The notes below the pieces were generated by a model. It was not told the DNA's origin. It saw nothing but the letters and a program-made list of their open reading frames with translations, and did no database searches. 64,000 nucleotides of DNA from Cellulophaga sp. L1A9 (GTDB taxonomy: Bacteria; Bacteroidota; Bacteroidia; Flavobacteriales; Flavobacteriaceae): positions 2,604,001 through 2,668,000 of the forward strand of contig NZ_CP047027.1 of the NCBI RefSeq assembly GCF_009797025.1, read 5' to 3'. This document shows, one piece after another, positions 16,108 to 25,701 of the stretch. The stretch's first letter is position 1. The number at the start of each line of letters is the position of its first letter. The position numbers and the translations under genes were made by a program.

Positions 16108-17253
16108 TTAATTTTCTATTCCTACACTGTATTTGGTAATTTGGTCTACAATAAATTTGTAGTCCTTTTCTTTCTCTACAAAGTCTAACTCGCTAATGTC
16201 AATGATTAAGGTATTATGATCGGGGGCACTTTTTATGAAATCTAAATACCCGCGATTAATTTTTTCTAAATAGTCTGAAGGAATATTTTGTTCATAATCA
16301 CGATCTCTTTTCTTTATGTTTTCTAATAAACGTTCTGTATTTTGATATAGATATACATATAAACCTGGTTTTTTAACTTCTTTATGCATGAAGTTGAAAA
16401 CCTTTCGATACAATTTAAATTCTTCTTCCTGTAAGGTTACTTTTGCGAAAATTAGTGATTTGAAAATATCATAATCACTGACCATAAAACTCTTAAAAAG
16501 ATCAAATTGAGAAGTGTCATCGGTAAACTGTTGATATCGTTCTGCTAAAAAAGACATTTCTAAAGGAAAAGCATAGCGCGCCTGGTCTTCATAGAACTTA
16601 GGAAGAAAAGGGTTGTCGGCAAAACGTTCTAAGATTAACTTCGCATTAAAATCATCAGAAATTTTGCTAGCTAAAGTTGTCTTTCCTGCACCAATGTTAC
16701 CTTCAATCGCAATAAAATTCAATTTAGAGAAAAGTAATTCACGGGTTTTATAAAGCTTTAAATTAGTTTTTGTAACCGTACTTTTATCACGACACATCTG
16801 TATCATGTTTCGAGTGTCTTTGTTAAATATAGGGTGATAGAATTGCGGAGCAATGTCACTTAACGGTTTTAAAACAAACTTTCTGTCCTGTAAAGAGGGA
16901 TGCGGAAGTGTTAAGGAGCTAGAGTTGATGATGTCATATTCATAATAAAGAATATCAATATCAATACTTCTTGCAGCATAGCCTTCTGTACTTTCTCTAA
17001 TGCGACCTAAGCTTTTTTCAATAATATGTATTTTCTGAAGTACAAGGTCAGGTTCCATAGTTGATTGTATGGCAATGCAGCAATTGTAAAAATCTTCGGA
17101 CTCAAAGCCCCAAGACGGACTTTCGTACACATTTGAAATAGCGGTAACCGCACTTATATCTTCAGAAATTTTGAAAATAGCGCTTTGTAGATTGTAGAGC
17201 TTGTCGCCAAGATTACTACCTAAGGATAAATATATTATTTTGGGGTTGTTCAT
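16108..17253 (-). CDS. folK: FolK (HPPK)-deoxynucleoside kinase fusion
   Basis: The product is 381 residues from the ATG at 17253. An upstream ATG at 17280 would add nine unlikely residues. Residues 1-160 are 6-hydroxymethyldihydropterin pyrophosphokinase: YLSLGSNLGDKL at the start, and the magnesium and ATP site RSIDIDILYY followed by LPHPSLQDRKFVLKPL. Residues 175-381 are a dNK-type deoxynucleoside kinase, with P-loop IEGNIGAGKTTLA, ILERFADNPFLP and KKRDRDYEQNIPSDYL. The fusion joins a folate-pathway step to nucleoside salvage. I know such fusions in Flavobacteriia, so it is not an assembly artefact. A free dNK paralogue lies at 59360-59974. Confidence 0.92.
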   Translation of the reverse strand: MNNPKIIYLSLGSNLGDKLYNLQSAIFKISEDISAVTAISNVYESPSWGFESEDFYNCCIAIQSTMEPDLVLQKIHIIEKSLGRIRESTEGYAARSIDIDILYYEYDIINSSSLTLPHPSLQDRKFVLKPLSDIAPQFYHPIFNKDTRNMIQMCRDKSTVTKTNLKLYKTRELLFSKLNFIAIEGNIGAGKTTLASKISDDFNAKLILERFADNPFLPKFYEDQARYAFPLEMSFLAERYQQFTDDTSQFDLFKSFMVSDYDIFKSLIFAKVTLQEEEFKLYRKVFNFMHKEVKKPGLYVYLYQNTERLLENIKKRDRDYEQNIPSDYLEKINRGYLDFIKSAPDHNTLIIDISELDFVEKEKDYKFIVDQITKYSVGIEN

Positions 17254-17292
17254 AATAGCGGAACAAAATAAATAAAACAATTTAACATTAGT

Positions 17293-17300
17293 TATCTTTG
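17293..17300 (+). promoter_or_regulatory. -10 box for sppA
   Basis: TATCTTTG matches TAnnTTTG and lies 24 bp before the sppA ATG. No TTG is present at the expected -33 position. Confidence 0.5.
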
Positions 17301-17324
17301 TGAGGAATTTATAACGAAATTTTA

Positions 17325-19085
17325 ATGAAATTTTTGAGAAATCTTTTGGCAGCCATTATTGGTTGCTTAATTGCGTTTGGTGTATTATTTGGAATGTTTT
17401 TAATATTTCTGGCACTTTTGAGTGGCGAAGATGATGAAAAAACAATTAAAAGTGACGCTGTTTTAGAAATTCAAATTCAAAATCCGGTACAAGATTACGT
17501 TGGCCGTGATGAATCTGATCCTTTTGCAGGCTTGTTTCAGCAAGCCCAAGGTTTAAATGAAATTATTCACGCCATCAAAGTGGCTAAAAATGATAGCAAA
17601 ATAAAAGGGATTAGTATAAATAATAATTTCATATTGGCTGGTTTGTCACAAACACAAGCTATTCGTAGGGCATTAGAGGATTTTAAAACCTCTGGCAAAT
17701 TTGTTTACGCCTATGCAGATTTATATGTGCAAAAAGATTTCTATTTGGCATCCGTAGCAGATAGCTTGTTTATAAATGAAGTAGGAACTTTAGATTTTAA
17801 AGGCCTTTCATCGGAAGTGTTATTCTATAAAGAGTTACAGGAAAAGGCAGGCATTAAAATGGAAGTGATCCGGCATGGGAAATATAAAAGTGCTGTTGAG
17901 CCTTATTTAGCGAATGAGATGAGCGAGGCTAACAGGACTCAAATAAAAGAATTATTGAGCTCACTTTGGGGTTCTATGGTTGATGAGATTTCAGTAAGTA
18001 GACGGATGACTCCAGAAAATTTAAATGTCATTGCAGATACTTTAGGAGGTAGAATGCCGCAATTAGCAAAGCAATCTGGTTTAGTTGATGATGTTTTGTT
18101 TTTTGATGAATACGAGAACAAACTTAAGAATGCAGTAAAAATAGCTTTAGATGAGGATATTAATTATGTGTCTCTTGAAGATTATATTGATACTGCTAAT
18201 AAAACAAAACTGTATAAAGGCGACGATAAAATTGCTGTAATTTATGCGCAAGGCGAAATTTTATATGGTGAAGGTGGTCCAGATGTAATTGGTCAAGGAA
18301 TAATTAATAAGTCGCTTAAAAAAGCGAGAGAAGACGAGTCTGTAAAAGCAATTGTACTCCGTGTTAATTCTCCAGGAGGTAGTGCTTTAACGTCAGATAT
18401 TATTTGGAGAGAAATAGAATTAACGAAAGCTATCAAGCCTGTTGTTGTGTCTATGGGAGATGTAGCTGCTTCTGGAGGGTATTATATTGCAGTAGGTGCA
18501 GATAAGATATTTGCAGAACCAACAACGATTACCGGATCAATAGGTGTCTTTGGAACCATACCTAATGCAACAGAATTAGCTAAAAATATCGGTATAAATG
18601 CAGAGCAAGTAGGGACTAATAAAAATTCAGTAGACTATTCGTTATTCGAGCCTATGTCAGATGGCTTTAGAAGTATGGTTCAAGAGGGAGTAGAGCGTAC
18701 CTATAATACATTTTTGGAGCGTGTGGCACAAGGAAGAAAAATTACCGTTGCTGAAGCAGATAGCATGGCGCAAGGTAGAGTTTGGAGTGGTCTTGATGCT
18801 AAAAGATTAGGATTAGTGGATGAATTAGGGAGTTTAGACGATGCTATCAAAGGTGCTGCGGCATTAGCCGAAATTGGAGATTTTGGAGTAAAAATATTTC
18901 CAAAATATAAATCGGGCTTCGAACGTTTTATGGAAGATTACGGAGGAGCAAGTACTAAAATTAAGCAAGATTTTATTCGTGAAGAAATTGGTTTAGAAGC
19001 ATATACTATCTTTAAAGAAGTAAAAGCAACAATGGACCAAGAAGGGGTGCAGGCTAGAATGCCTTTTGTTTTGAGTGTAAAATAA
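17325..19085 (+). CDS. sppA: Signal peptide peptidase SppA, 67K type
   Basis: The 586-residue protein has an N-terminal membrane anchor (about residues 8-32) and two tandem S49 peptidase repeats, the long form of SppA. The general-base Lys lies in HGKYKSAVEPYL (about 185-196). The nucleophile Ser383 is in VAASGGYYIAVGAD, in the second repeat. The enzyme degrades leftover signal peptides in the inner membrane. It is followed 15 bp later by the yhhQ gene, so the two are probably cotranscribed. Confidence 0.95.
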   Translation: MKFLRNLLAAIIGCLIAFGVLFGMFLIFLALLSGEDDEKTIKSDAVLEIQIQNPVQDYVGRDESDPFAGLFQQAQGLNEIIHAIKVAKNDSKIKGISINNNFILAGLSQTQAIRRALEDFKTSGKFVYAYADLYVQKDFYLASVADSLFINEVGTLDFKGLSSEVLFYKELQEKAGIKMEVIRHGKYKSAVEPYLANEMSEANRTQIKELLSSLWGSMVDEISVSRRMTPENLNVIADTLGGRMPQLAKQSGLVDDVLFFDEYENKLKNAVKIALDEDINYVSLEDYIDTANKTKLYKGDDKIAVIYAQGEILYGEGGPDVIGQGIINKSLKKAREDESVKAIVLRVNSPGGSALTSDIIWREIELTKAIKPVVVSMGDVAASGGYYIAVGADKIFAEPTTITGSIGVFGTIPNATELAKNIGINAEQVGTNKNSVDYSLFEPMSDGFRSMVQEGVERTYNTFLERVAQGRKITVAEADSMAQGRVWSGLDAKRLGLVDELGSLDDAIKGAAALAEIGDFGVKIFPKYKSGFERFMEDYGGASTKIKQDFIREEIGLEAYTIFKEVKATMDQEGVQARMPFVLSVK

Positions 19086-19100
19086 AAGTAGATTTTTTAG

Positions 19101-19811
19101 ATGACTACAGCAGATAAAAAGTTCGCTTTTAAGCTTTATTTATTTTTGGCAGCACTATTTATCACCTCATTAGTAGTGTCTAACTTAATTTTTCAAAAGT
19201 TTTTTTATTGGAAACCTTTTGGTGATGTTACTGTTTTTGGTGCTAATTTATTTGAAGTTTCGGTGGGTATTTTACCATATCCTATAACTTTTTTAATTAC
19301 AGATCTTATTTCAGAAATGTATGGGAAGAAAAAGGCGAATCAAGTGGTTACTGCTGGTATCTTCGCTTCGTTTTTTTCTATGGGGATTGTATTGCTTGCC
19401 AATTATGTCCCAGCAATAGAAGGTTCTCCTGTTAAGGATGACACCTTTAGTCAGGTGTTTGCATTATCGCCGATAGCAGTATTAGCATCTATGATCGCTT
19501 ATTTGTTAGCGCAATATATTGATGTAGCGATTTATCATTTTTGGAAAAAACTAACAGAAGGCAAGCACTTGTGGCTTCGAAATAATTTTTCAACTTTTCT
19601 TTCTCAATTTATAGACACCTTTGTGGTGGTTGGTCTATTGTGCATTTTTAAAGTCTTGCCTTGGAGTATGTTTAAAGGTCTTGTGGTTAGTGGTTTTATT
19701 TTTAAGATAATTATAGCATTTCTAGATACTCCTTTCTTATATTTTTGCGTCTATCTATGTAGAAAACGATTCAAGTTGAAGCTTGGTGAAGAAATAGTTT
19801 TTGAATATTGA
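19101..19811 (+). CDS. yhhQ: Queuosine precursor transporter (YhhQ/VUT family)
   Basis: A 236-residue membrane protein with about six hydrophobic segments. The family region LPYPITFLITDLISEMYGKK (about 57-76) is highly typical of the vitamin uptake transporter branch now known as YhhQ. It imports preQ0 or preQ1, precursors of the tRNA base queuosine. The C-terminal part (FLSQFIDTFVVVGL, then IIAFLDTPFLYF) also fits. No queuosine biosynthesis gene is in the window. Confidence 0.9.
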   Translation: MTTADKKFAFKLYLFLAALFITSLVVSNLIFQKFFYWKPFGDVTVFGANLFEVSVGILPYPITFLITDLISEMYGKKKANQVVTAGIFASFFSMGIVLLANYVPAIEGSPVKDDTFSQVFALSPIAVLASMIAYLLAQYIDVAIYHFWKKLTEGKHLWLRNNFSTFLSQFIDTFVVVGLLCIFKVLPWSMFKGLVVSGFIFKIIIAFLDTPFLYFCVYLCRKRFKLKLGEEIVFEY

Positions 19812-19856
19812 AATAATCTGAGAGGGATTGAGTTATAACAATTAGTAATTCAATTA

Positions 19857-19890
19857 ATTAAGAGGGTAGATTGCCCTTAATTTTGTCCTT
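19857..19890 (+). terminator. Possible terminator after yhhQ
   Basis: AATTAAGAGGG and CCCTTAATT pair with one bulge around a short loop and are followed by a weak T run. The imperfect stem makes this uncertain. Confidence 0.35.
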
Positions 19891-19944
19891 CGTTTTTAAT
19901 GCGTAGGAATTATATAAGAATAAGAATCATAAGATGTTAACTAG

Positions 19945-22674
19945 ATGAAAAAGAAAATATTAAAGATTGTCGGTATTATTTTACTACTATTTGTAATTAC
20001 TTTAATTGCAGCGCCATTTTTTCTAAAAGGCAAAATAGCAGATATTATTAAAAATAAGGTGAATAATAGTATAACGGCAACTTTCGATTTTGAGGATGCA
20101 GATTTAACCTTGTTTTCTTCCTTTCCTAATGCAAAGCTTACCATGAATGCTATTTCATTGGTAAATAAAGCACCATTTGTTGGCGATACATTATTTTCTT
20201 CAAATGAGGTGGCTCTAGAAATGTCTATCAAAGAATTATTCAAAGGAGCAGATGAGCCTATTGCAATATCTAGCCTCACAATAGACAATGCTTTAATAAA
20301 TATAATCGCAAACGAGGATGGTGCTGCGAATTATGACATTGCCGTGCCTTCAACAGAAACTGCTGCTGAAGAAACGGATGCCTCTAGTAATTTTACCTTA
20401 TCTATGAAATCTTATGCTATTACGAATACAAGAATAAAGTATTTAGATAAAGCTTCGGGAATGCGTTTTGAGTTGGTAGATATGAATCATTCTGGTTCTG
20501 GTGATTTATCAGTTGAAAAATCTGAATTAGATACAAAAACAAGCGGCTTAGTATCTTTTGAAATGGATAGCACTAATTATTTGAATAAAAATCCAATTAA
20601 ACTAGATGCTTTAATCGGTGTAGATTTGGCAACTAGTACCTATAGTTTTTTAAAGAATGAGGCTTTGATAAATCAATTGCCTTTGGTTTTTGATGGTTTT
20701 ATAAAATTGAATGATGATAGTCAAGAAATTGATATTAGCTTTAAAACTCCGTCTTCAGATTTTAAAAACTTTCTAGCAGTAATCCCAGCTGAATATTCTA
20801 AGAATATAGAAAACGTAACAACAACAGGGAATTTTAGTATTGCTGGAAAATTTAATGGAATTGTTGATGATACACATATTCCAAAATTTAAGATTGATAT
20901 TAATTCTGAAAATGCTTCTTTTAAATATCCTGATTTACCAAAATCAGTACGTAATGTATTTATAGATACAGAAATAACCAATGAAACAGGGATTGTAGAC
21001 GACACGTATGTTGATATTAGAAATTTATCTTTTATGATTGATGAAGATAAATTTAACATGGTTGCCAATATTAAAGATTTAATGGGGAATACGAAAGTGA
21101 CGTCTCATATTGATGGTAGAATGAATTTAGCAAATATCGCCCAAGCATATCCTGTTCCGATAGATTTGAAGCTTGAAGGAATCTTAACAGCAGATGTAAA
21201 TGCTGCTTTTGATATGGCATCCATAGAAAGTGAAAAATATGAAAATACCAATATAAACGGAAACCTAACTTTAAAGAATTTTGTTTATAATTCTGAAGAG
21301 CTTAAGAATCCCGTTAAAATTACTTCCACAGCAGTTACTTTCAATCCGAAAACAGTTACTTTAAATGAACTAAGTGGGGTTACAGGTAAAACGGATTTCA
21401 GTGCAACGGGAACTATCAATAATCTTTTGGGTTTCATGTTTAATGATGAGAATGTTGAAGGTAATTTTAATTTAAAGTCGAACACTTTTGCAGTAGATGA
21501 CTTTATGGTTGAAGAAGCTGTTGCGGAAAATACAGAAGATGCTAAACCAGTAACGACAGGTTCAACCTCAGAGCAAATAAAAATACCATCTTTCTTGGAT
21601 GCAACAATCAATGCTTCTGCAGGGACTGTTCTTTATGATAATCTTAGTTTGAAAGATGTGTCGGGAACCTTGATTATTAAAGATGAAAAAGCAACCTTGC
21701 AAAATATGACCTCTGCTATTTTTGGTGGGAAACTAGCATTCAATGGAGATGTTTCTACTAAAAATGAGACGCCTACTTTTGATATGAAGTTGGGAATGAA
21801 TGGTTTTGATATTAGCGAAACTTTTAAATCGCTGGAATTGTTTAAAGTCCTTGCGCCTGTTGCAAATGCAATTCAGGGTAAATTAAATTCGGATATTTCT
21901 ATATCGGGAATGCTAAACAATGACTTTACACCAAATTTAGCCACTATATCAGGAAATTTATTAGCTGAAATTTTTGGAACAGAAGTAGATCCTAATCAGA
22001 CGAAAGTATTATCCGCATTAAATAGTAAGCTTAGCTTCTTGTCTTTAGATAAGCTGGACTTAAAAGGATTAAAAACAGCTTTAACTTTTGACAATGGAAC
22101 GGTAACAGTAAAACCTTTTACAGTGAATTATCAGGATATAGCAGTTACAGTGAACGGAAGTCATACGTTTGATCAAAAAATGAATTATGCTGCGGTACTT
22201 AATGTTCCTTCGAAATATTTAGGAAAAGATATCACGAGTTTAATTTCTAAAATTGATGATAAATCCTTAGATAATTTAACAGTCCCAGTAACGGCTTCCA
22301 TAGGTGGTAATTATTCAAGTCCTACTGTAACTACAGATTTAACTTCAGGAGTGAAGGATTTAACGTCTAAGCTAATTGAAATTGAGAAGCAGAAACTTAT
22401 CGCTAAAGGAAAAGATAAGGCTACAGATCTTATTGGAGGTCTGTTGTCTGGTAATCAGGCAAAGAAGGATTCGTCGGCTACAGCAGTAGATACAAAAACA
22501 CAAGTAAAGGATGTTTTAGGAGGAATTTTATCTAATAAAAAGGAAACGACTACAACTACAACAACTAAAACTGATTCTACAGCAGCGGCTACAAAAAATA
22601 CTGCAGTTAAAGATGCGGCAAAATCAGTTTTAGGAGGGTTTCTAAGTAAGAAGAAAAAGGATACTACGAATTAA
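19945..22674 (+). CDS. AsmA-family envelope protein
   Basis: The 909-residue protein has one N-terminal TM segment (about residues 7-28) followed by a long, beta-rich periplasmic region and an AsmA_2-like C-terminal region. AsmA/TamB-type proteins form long grooved beta structures thought to carry phospholipids to the outer membrane. The last 120 residues are low complexity, rich in Lys, Thr, Asp and Ala, with three degenerate VLGG repeats (IGGLLSGNQAKK, VLGGILSNKK, VLGGFLSKKKK). It overlaps the opposite-strand DUF2797 gene by 11 bp at its 3' end. Confidence 0.85.
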   Translation: MKKKILKIVGIILLLFVITLIAAPFFLKGKIADIIKNKVNNSITATFDFEDADLTLFSSFPNAKLTMNAISLVNKAPFVGDTLFSSNEVALEMSIKELFKGADEPIAISSLTIDNALINIIANEDGAANYDIAVPSTETAAEETDASSNFTLSMKSYAITNTRIKYLDKASGMRFELVDMNHSGSGDLSVEKSELDTKTSGLVSFEMDSTNYLNKNPIKLDALIGVDLATSTYSFLKNEALINQLPLVFDGFIKLNDDSQEIDISFKTPSSDFKNFLAVIPAEYSKNIENVTTTGNFSIAGKFNGIVDDTHIPKFKIDINSENASFKYPDLPKSVRNVFIDTEITNETGIVDDTYVDIRNLSFMIDEDKFNMVANIKDLMGNTKVTSHIDGRMNLANIAQAYPVPIDLKLEGILTADVNAAFDMASIESEKYENTNINGNLTLKNFVYNSEELKNPVKITSTAVTFNPKTVTLNELSGVTGKTDFSATGTINNLLGFMFNDENVEGNFNLKSNTFAVDDFMVEEAVAENTEDAKPVTTGSTSEQIKIPSFLDATINASAGTVLYDNLSLKDVSGTLIIKDEKATLQNMTSAIFGGKLAFNGDVSTKNETPTFDMKLGMNGFDISETFKSLELFKVLAPVANAIQGKLNSDISISGMLNNDFTPNLATISGNLLAEIFGTEVDPNQTKVLSALNSKLSFLSLDKLDLKGLKTALTFDNGTVTVKPFTVNYQDIAVTVNGSHTFDQKMNYAAVLNVPSKYLGKDITSLISKIDDKSLDNLTVPVTASIGGNYSSPTVTTDLTSGVKDLTSKLIEIEKQKLIAKGKDKATDLIGGLLSGNQAKKDSSATAVDTKTQVKDVLGGILSNKKETTTTTTTKTDSTAAATKNTAVKDAAKSVLGGFLSKKKKDTTN

Positions 22675-23461
22675 TTGTCATAGAAACGTAGAGTCCTTCG
22701 TTACTGCGAATATTAAAAACGGTATCGTCTGAAAATATAAAGTATTGGCCTTTAATCCCAATCAAAGTTCCAGTGTAACTAGGAGTTTTGCTGAGATTGA
22801 GGCTTTTTACTTTTTTAGGATATTGAGAAACAGGAAAATCTAAGTGTGTTTCTATATTGTTGTCTATAAAGTAAGGTAAGGCCTCTTCCGGGATATATTG
22901 TTTCAGTTTGTTTCTCCAATCGATTAGATTTTCATCAACTATTTCATTTTTAAGCATCGTTCTCCAATTCGTTTTGTCGCCTACATAGTTTTTTAAAGCA
23001 ACTTCTGTAATACCGGCTATATAACGGTTAGGTACTTCTACAATTTCAATAGCTTCATGAGCTCCTTGATCAATCCAACGCGTGGGGACTTGAGATTTTC
23101 TTGTTACACCAACCTTAACGTTGCTAGAGTTGGCTAAATATACAATGTGTGGTTGTAGTTGTACTTTCTTCTCGTACGCAAGGTCTCGATCTTCTTGGTC
23201 TAAATGTGCTGTGCTTAACTCTGGGCGCATAATCCAATCTCCCGCAGATGGAATATCAAAAAAGCAACTCTTGCAAAAACCTTGACGGTAGATAGGTTTG
23301 TCAAGGCCACAGTTTAAACATTGGTACTTTATAAAATTAATAGTTATCTCTTTGTTTAATATTTGATTTACATTTAGAAAATCATTTTCAAAAATCATAT
23401 AATACTGAATAGGGTGTCCTATTTCAGTTTGCATTTTTCGTAAAACACCTTCGTACTGCAT
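22664..23461 (-). CDS. DUF2797 family protein with zinc ribbon
   Basis: The 265-residue protein has a Cys4 zinc-ribbon motif, CLNCGLDKPIYRQGFCKSC (about 48-66). The DUF2797 core follows (HIVYLANSSNVKVGVTRKSQ, then TRWIDQGAHEAI), which resembles a GIY-YIG-like nuclease fold. The biochemical role is not established. It is convergent with the AsmA gene, with an 11-bp coding overlap, and divergent from the GH3 gene. Confidence 0.85.
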   Translation of the reverse strand: MQYEGVLRKMQTEIGHPIQYYMIFENDFLNVNQILNKEITINFIKYQCLNCGLDKPIYRQGFCKSCFFDIPSAGDWIMRPELSTAHLDQEDRDLAYEKKVQLQPHIVYLANSSNVKVGVTRKSQVPTRWIDQGAHEAIEIVEVPNRYIAGITEVALKNYVGDKTNWRTMLKNEIVDENLIDWRNKLKQYIPEEALPYFIDNNIETHLDFPVSQYPKKVKSLNLSKTPSYTGTLIGIKGQYFIFSDDTVFNIRSNEGLYVSMTINS

Positions 23462-23569
23462 AAAATATTTCTTTGTAAATTTTTAATCGAAAACCTTAAA
23501 ATATAAAACGATTTCTTAAATTGTTAAACTTAAAATATCGAAACCAAATAAAGCTTAAAGATACCTAAA

Positions 23570-25084
23570 ATGTCAATACCATTATTCAATTCTATAGCTT
23601 CTTGGCTCTTGAAAAAACGCTATCATCAAATAGAACTTTTTTTAAAATACCCTGAGGAAGTACAGCAAGAAGTGCTCATGCAATTGTTGACTTTTGCGAA
23701 AGATACCGAAATTGGGAGGGCGCATGAATTTGGATCCATATTAAGTTATAGAACATTTGCTAATCGTGTGCCTGTTACCTCATATGAGGAAATGGAGCCA
23801 GATATTGAGCGTACCAGAAGGGGGGAGCAGAATGTTTTCTGGCCTACGAGTATTAAGTGGTTTGCAAAAAGTAGTGGTACGACAAATGCTAAGAGTAAAT
23901 TTATTCCTGTTAGTACAGAAGCCTTGGAGGATTGTCATTATAAATCAAGTAAAGATTTACTTTGTTTGTATTTGAATAATAATGAGAATTCTCAACTGTT
24001 TACAGGGAAAAGCTTGCGTTTAGGTGGGAGTAAAGAATTGTACGAGGATAATGGTACTTTTTTCGGGGATTTATCGGCCATACTTATTGATAACATGCCT
24101 TTTTGGGCAGAGTTAAGTAGTACGCCTAGCAATAAGGTCTCTTTAATGAGTGAGTGGGAATCTAAGTTAAAAGCAATTATAAGAGAGAGTACTCAAGAGA
24201 ATGTAACTTCCTTGGCAGGTGTTCCTTCTTGGATGCTGGTTTTAATGAATAATGTCATTGAGGAAACGGGTAAGGATCATCTTTTTCAGGTTTGGGAAAA
24301 TTTGGAAGTATATTTCCATGGGGGCGTTAGTTTTAACCCTTATAAGGAGCAATACAAAAAATTACTACCACGAAAAAGTTTTAATTATTATGAGATTTAT
24401 AATGCTTCTGAAGGCTTTTTTGCAATTCAGGACCGGAATAATTCAGATGAACTTTTGTTAATGTTGGATTATGGTATTTTCTATGAATTTATTGCCATGG
24501 ATACCTATTATGATGAGGTTCAGAAAATAGTGCCACTATGGGAAGTAGTAAAGAATAAAAATTACGCAATAATCATTACTACCAATGCTGGGTTGTGGCG
24601 TTATAAAATTGGCGATACCATAAAATTTACTTCCATTAGTCCTTATCGCATTAAAGTTACAGGGAGAACCAAGCATCATATTAATGTTTTTGGAGAGGAG
24701 CTGATTATTGAAAATGCAGAAGAGGCGTTGCGAAATACCTGTTTAAAAACCGATGCAGAAATAAAAGATTATACTGCAGGTCCTATTTTTATGGCAGGAA
24801 CAGAAAAAGGAGCACATGAGTGGATTATAGAATTTAGAAAGCCACCAAAAGAAATCGCTTATTTTACAGAAATTTTGGACAATGCGCTAAAATCACTTAA
24901 TTCAGATTACGAAGCAAAGCGTTATAATAACATCACATTAAAGATGCCTAAAGTGCATATAGCACGTAATAATTTATTTTATGATTGGTTGAAGTTAAAA
25001 GATAAACTTGGAGGGCAACACAAGATTCCTAGACTGTCTAATAAAAGGGACTATGTCGAGGAATTGTTGGGAATGAACCAATAA
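23570..25084 (+). CDS. GH3-family acyl-adenylate/acyl-amide synthetase
   Basis: The 504-residue protein matches the GH3 family of the acyl-adenylate-forming superfamily. Plant members join amino acids to auxin or jasmonate. Bacterial members are widespread in Bacteroidota, and their role is unknown. Visible motifs are the ATP loop KSSGTTNAKSKFIPVS (about 102-117), YNASEGFFAIQD (about 280-291), and WRYKIGDTIKFTS (about 344-356). All adenylation motifs are present. It shares strand and spacing (71 bp) with the next small gene. Confidence 0.88.
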   Translation: MSIPLFNSIASWLLKKRYHQIELFLKYPEEVQQEVLMQLLTFAKDTEIGRAHEFGSILSYRTFANRVPVTSYEEMEPDIERTRRGEQNVFWPTSIKWFAKSSGTTNAKSKFIPVSTEALEDCHYKSSKDLLCLYLNNNENSQLFTGKSLRLGGSKELYEDNGTFFGDLSAILIDNMPFWAELSSTPSNKVSLMSEWESKLKAIIRESTQENVTSLAGVPSWMLVLMNNVIEETGKDHLFQVWENLEVYFHGGVSFNPYKEQYKKLLPRKSFNYYEIYNASEGFFAIQDRNNSDELLLMLDYGIFYEFIAMDTYYDEVQKIVPLWEVVKNKNYAIIITTNAGLWRYKIGDTIKFTSISPYRIKVTGRTKHHINVFGEELIIENAEEALRNTCLKTDAEIKDYTAGPIFMAGTEKGAHEWIIEFRKPPKEIAYFTEILDNALKSLNSDYEAKRYNNITLKMPKVHIARNNLFYDWLKLKDKLGGQHKIPRLSNKRDYVEELLGMNQ

Positions 25085-25155
25085 AATAGTTTTTCTTCCG
25101 TTTTACGTTAACATTTATAGTAAAAACTAACCAAACCATAAAATTAACTATACAT

Positions 25156-25701
25156 ATGACGGAAAGATTAGTAATAATATCTGATATGTGGGGGACTAAA
25201 AAGGGGCAATGGATTACCTCTTATTTAGGATACCTCCAACAGCATTTTGATATCGTTTTTTACGATTGTCAAGAATTGGCAAATATTAATTTAACGGTAG
25301 AAACTCAGGAGACCTTACATAGTGAATTTGTAAATGGAGGTATTGAGACTGCAGTGGCGCACTTGGTAAAAAGAGAGAAAATTTCTAGTTATTATTTGGC
25401 TTTTAGTACAGGAGGTACTATAGTGTATAAGGCGGGTTTGAAGGGCCTACCGATAAAATCATTATATGCAATTTCACCTACTAGAGTCCGTTTAGAAAAA
25501 GAGAAGCCTATTTTTCCTTTCCAATTATTATTTGGATCAAATGATAGTTTTAAACCTTCGGATGAGTGGTTTGAAGCAATGAAGATTTCAAAGACTGAAG
25601 CCTCGGGTTTTGGACACGAGTTATATTCAGATGAAAAAATTATCAAGCAAGTCTGTTTAGAATTGCTTGATAAAGTAATTAAAAAGCAGTTTCAGGATTA
25701 A
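25156..25701 (+). CDS. Small alpha/beta-hydrolase-like protein
   Basis: The 181-residue protein begins with an alpha/beta-hydrolase-like strand and turn ([16 protein letters not shown]). It has a possible nucleophile elbow in [14 protein letters not shown] (Ser about residue 95) and a candidate catalytic His in [12 protein letters not shown]. The fold guess rests on these motifs alone. No closer family is recognised. It overlaps the clpX 3' end by 4 bp in convergent orientation. Confidence 0.6.
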   Translation: MTERLVIISDMWGTKKGQWITSYLGYLQQHFDIVFYDCQELANINLTVETQETLHSEFVNGGIETAVAHLVKREKISSYYLAFSTGGTIVYKAGLKGLPIKSLYAISPTRVRLEKEKPIFPFQLLFGSNDSFKPSDEWFEAMKISKTEASGFGHELYSDEKIIKQVCLELLDKVIKKQFQD

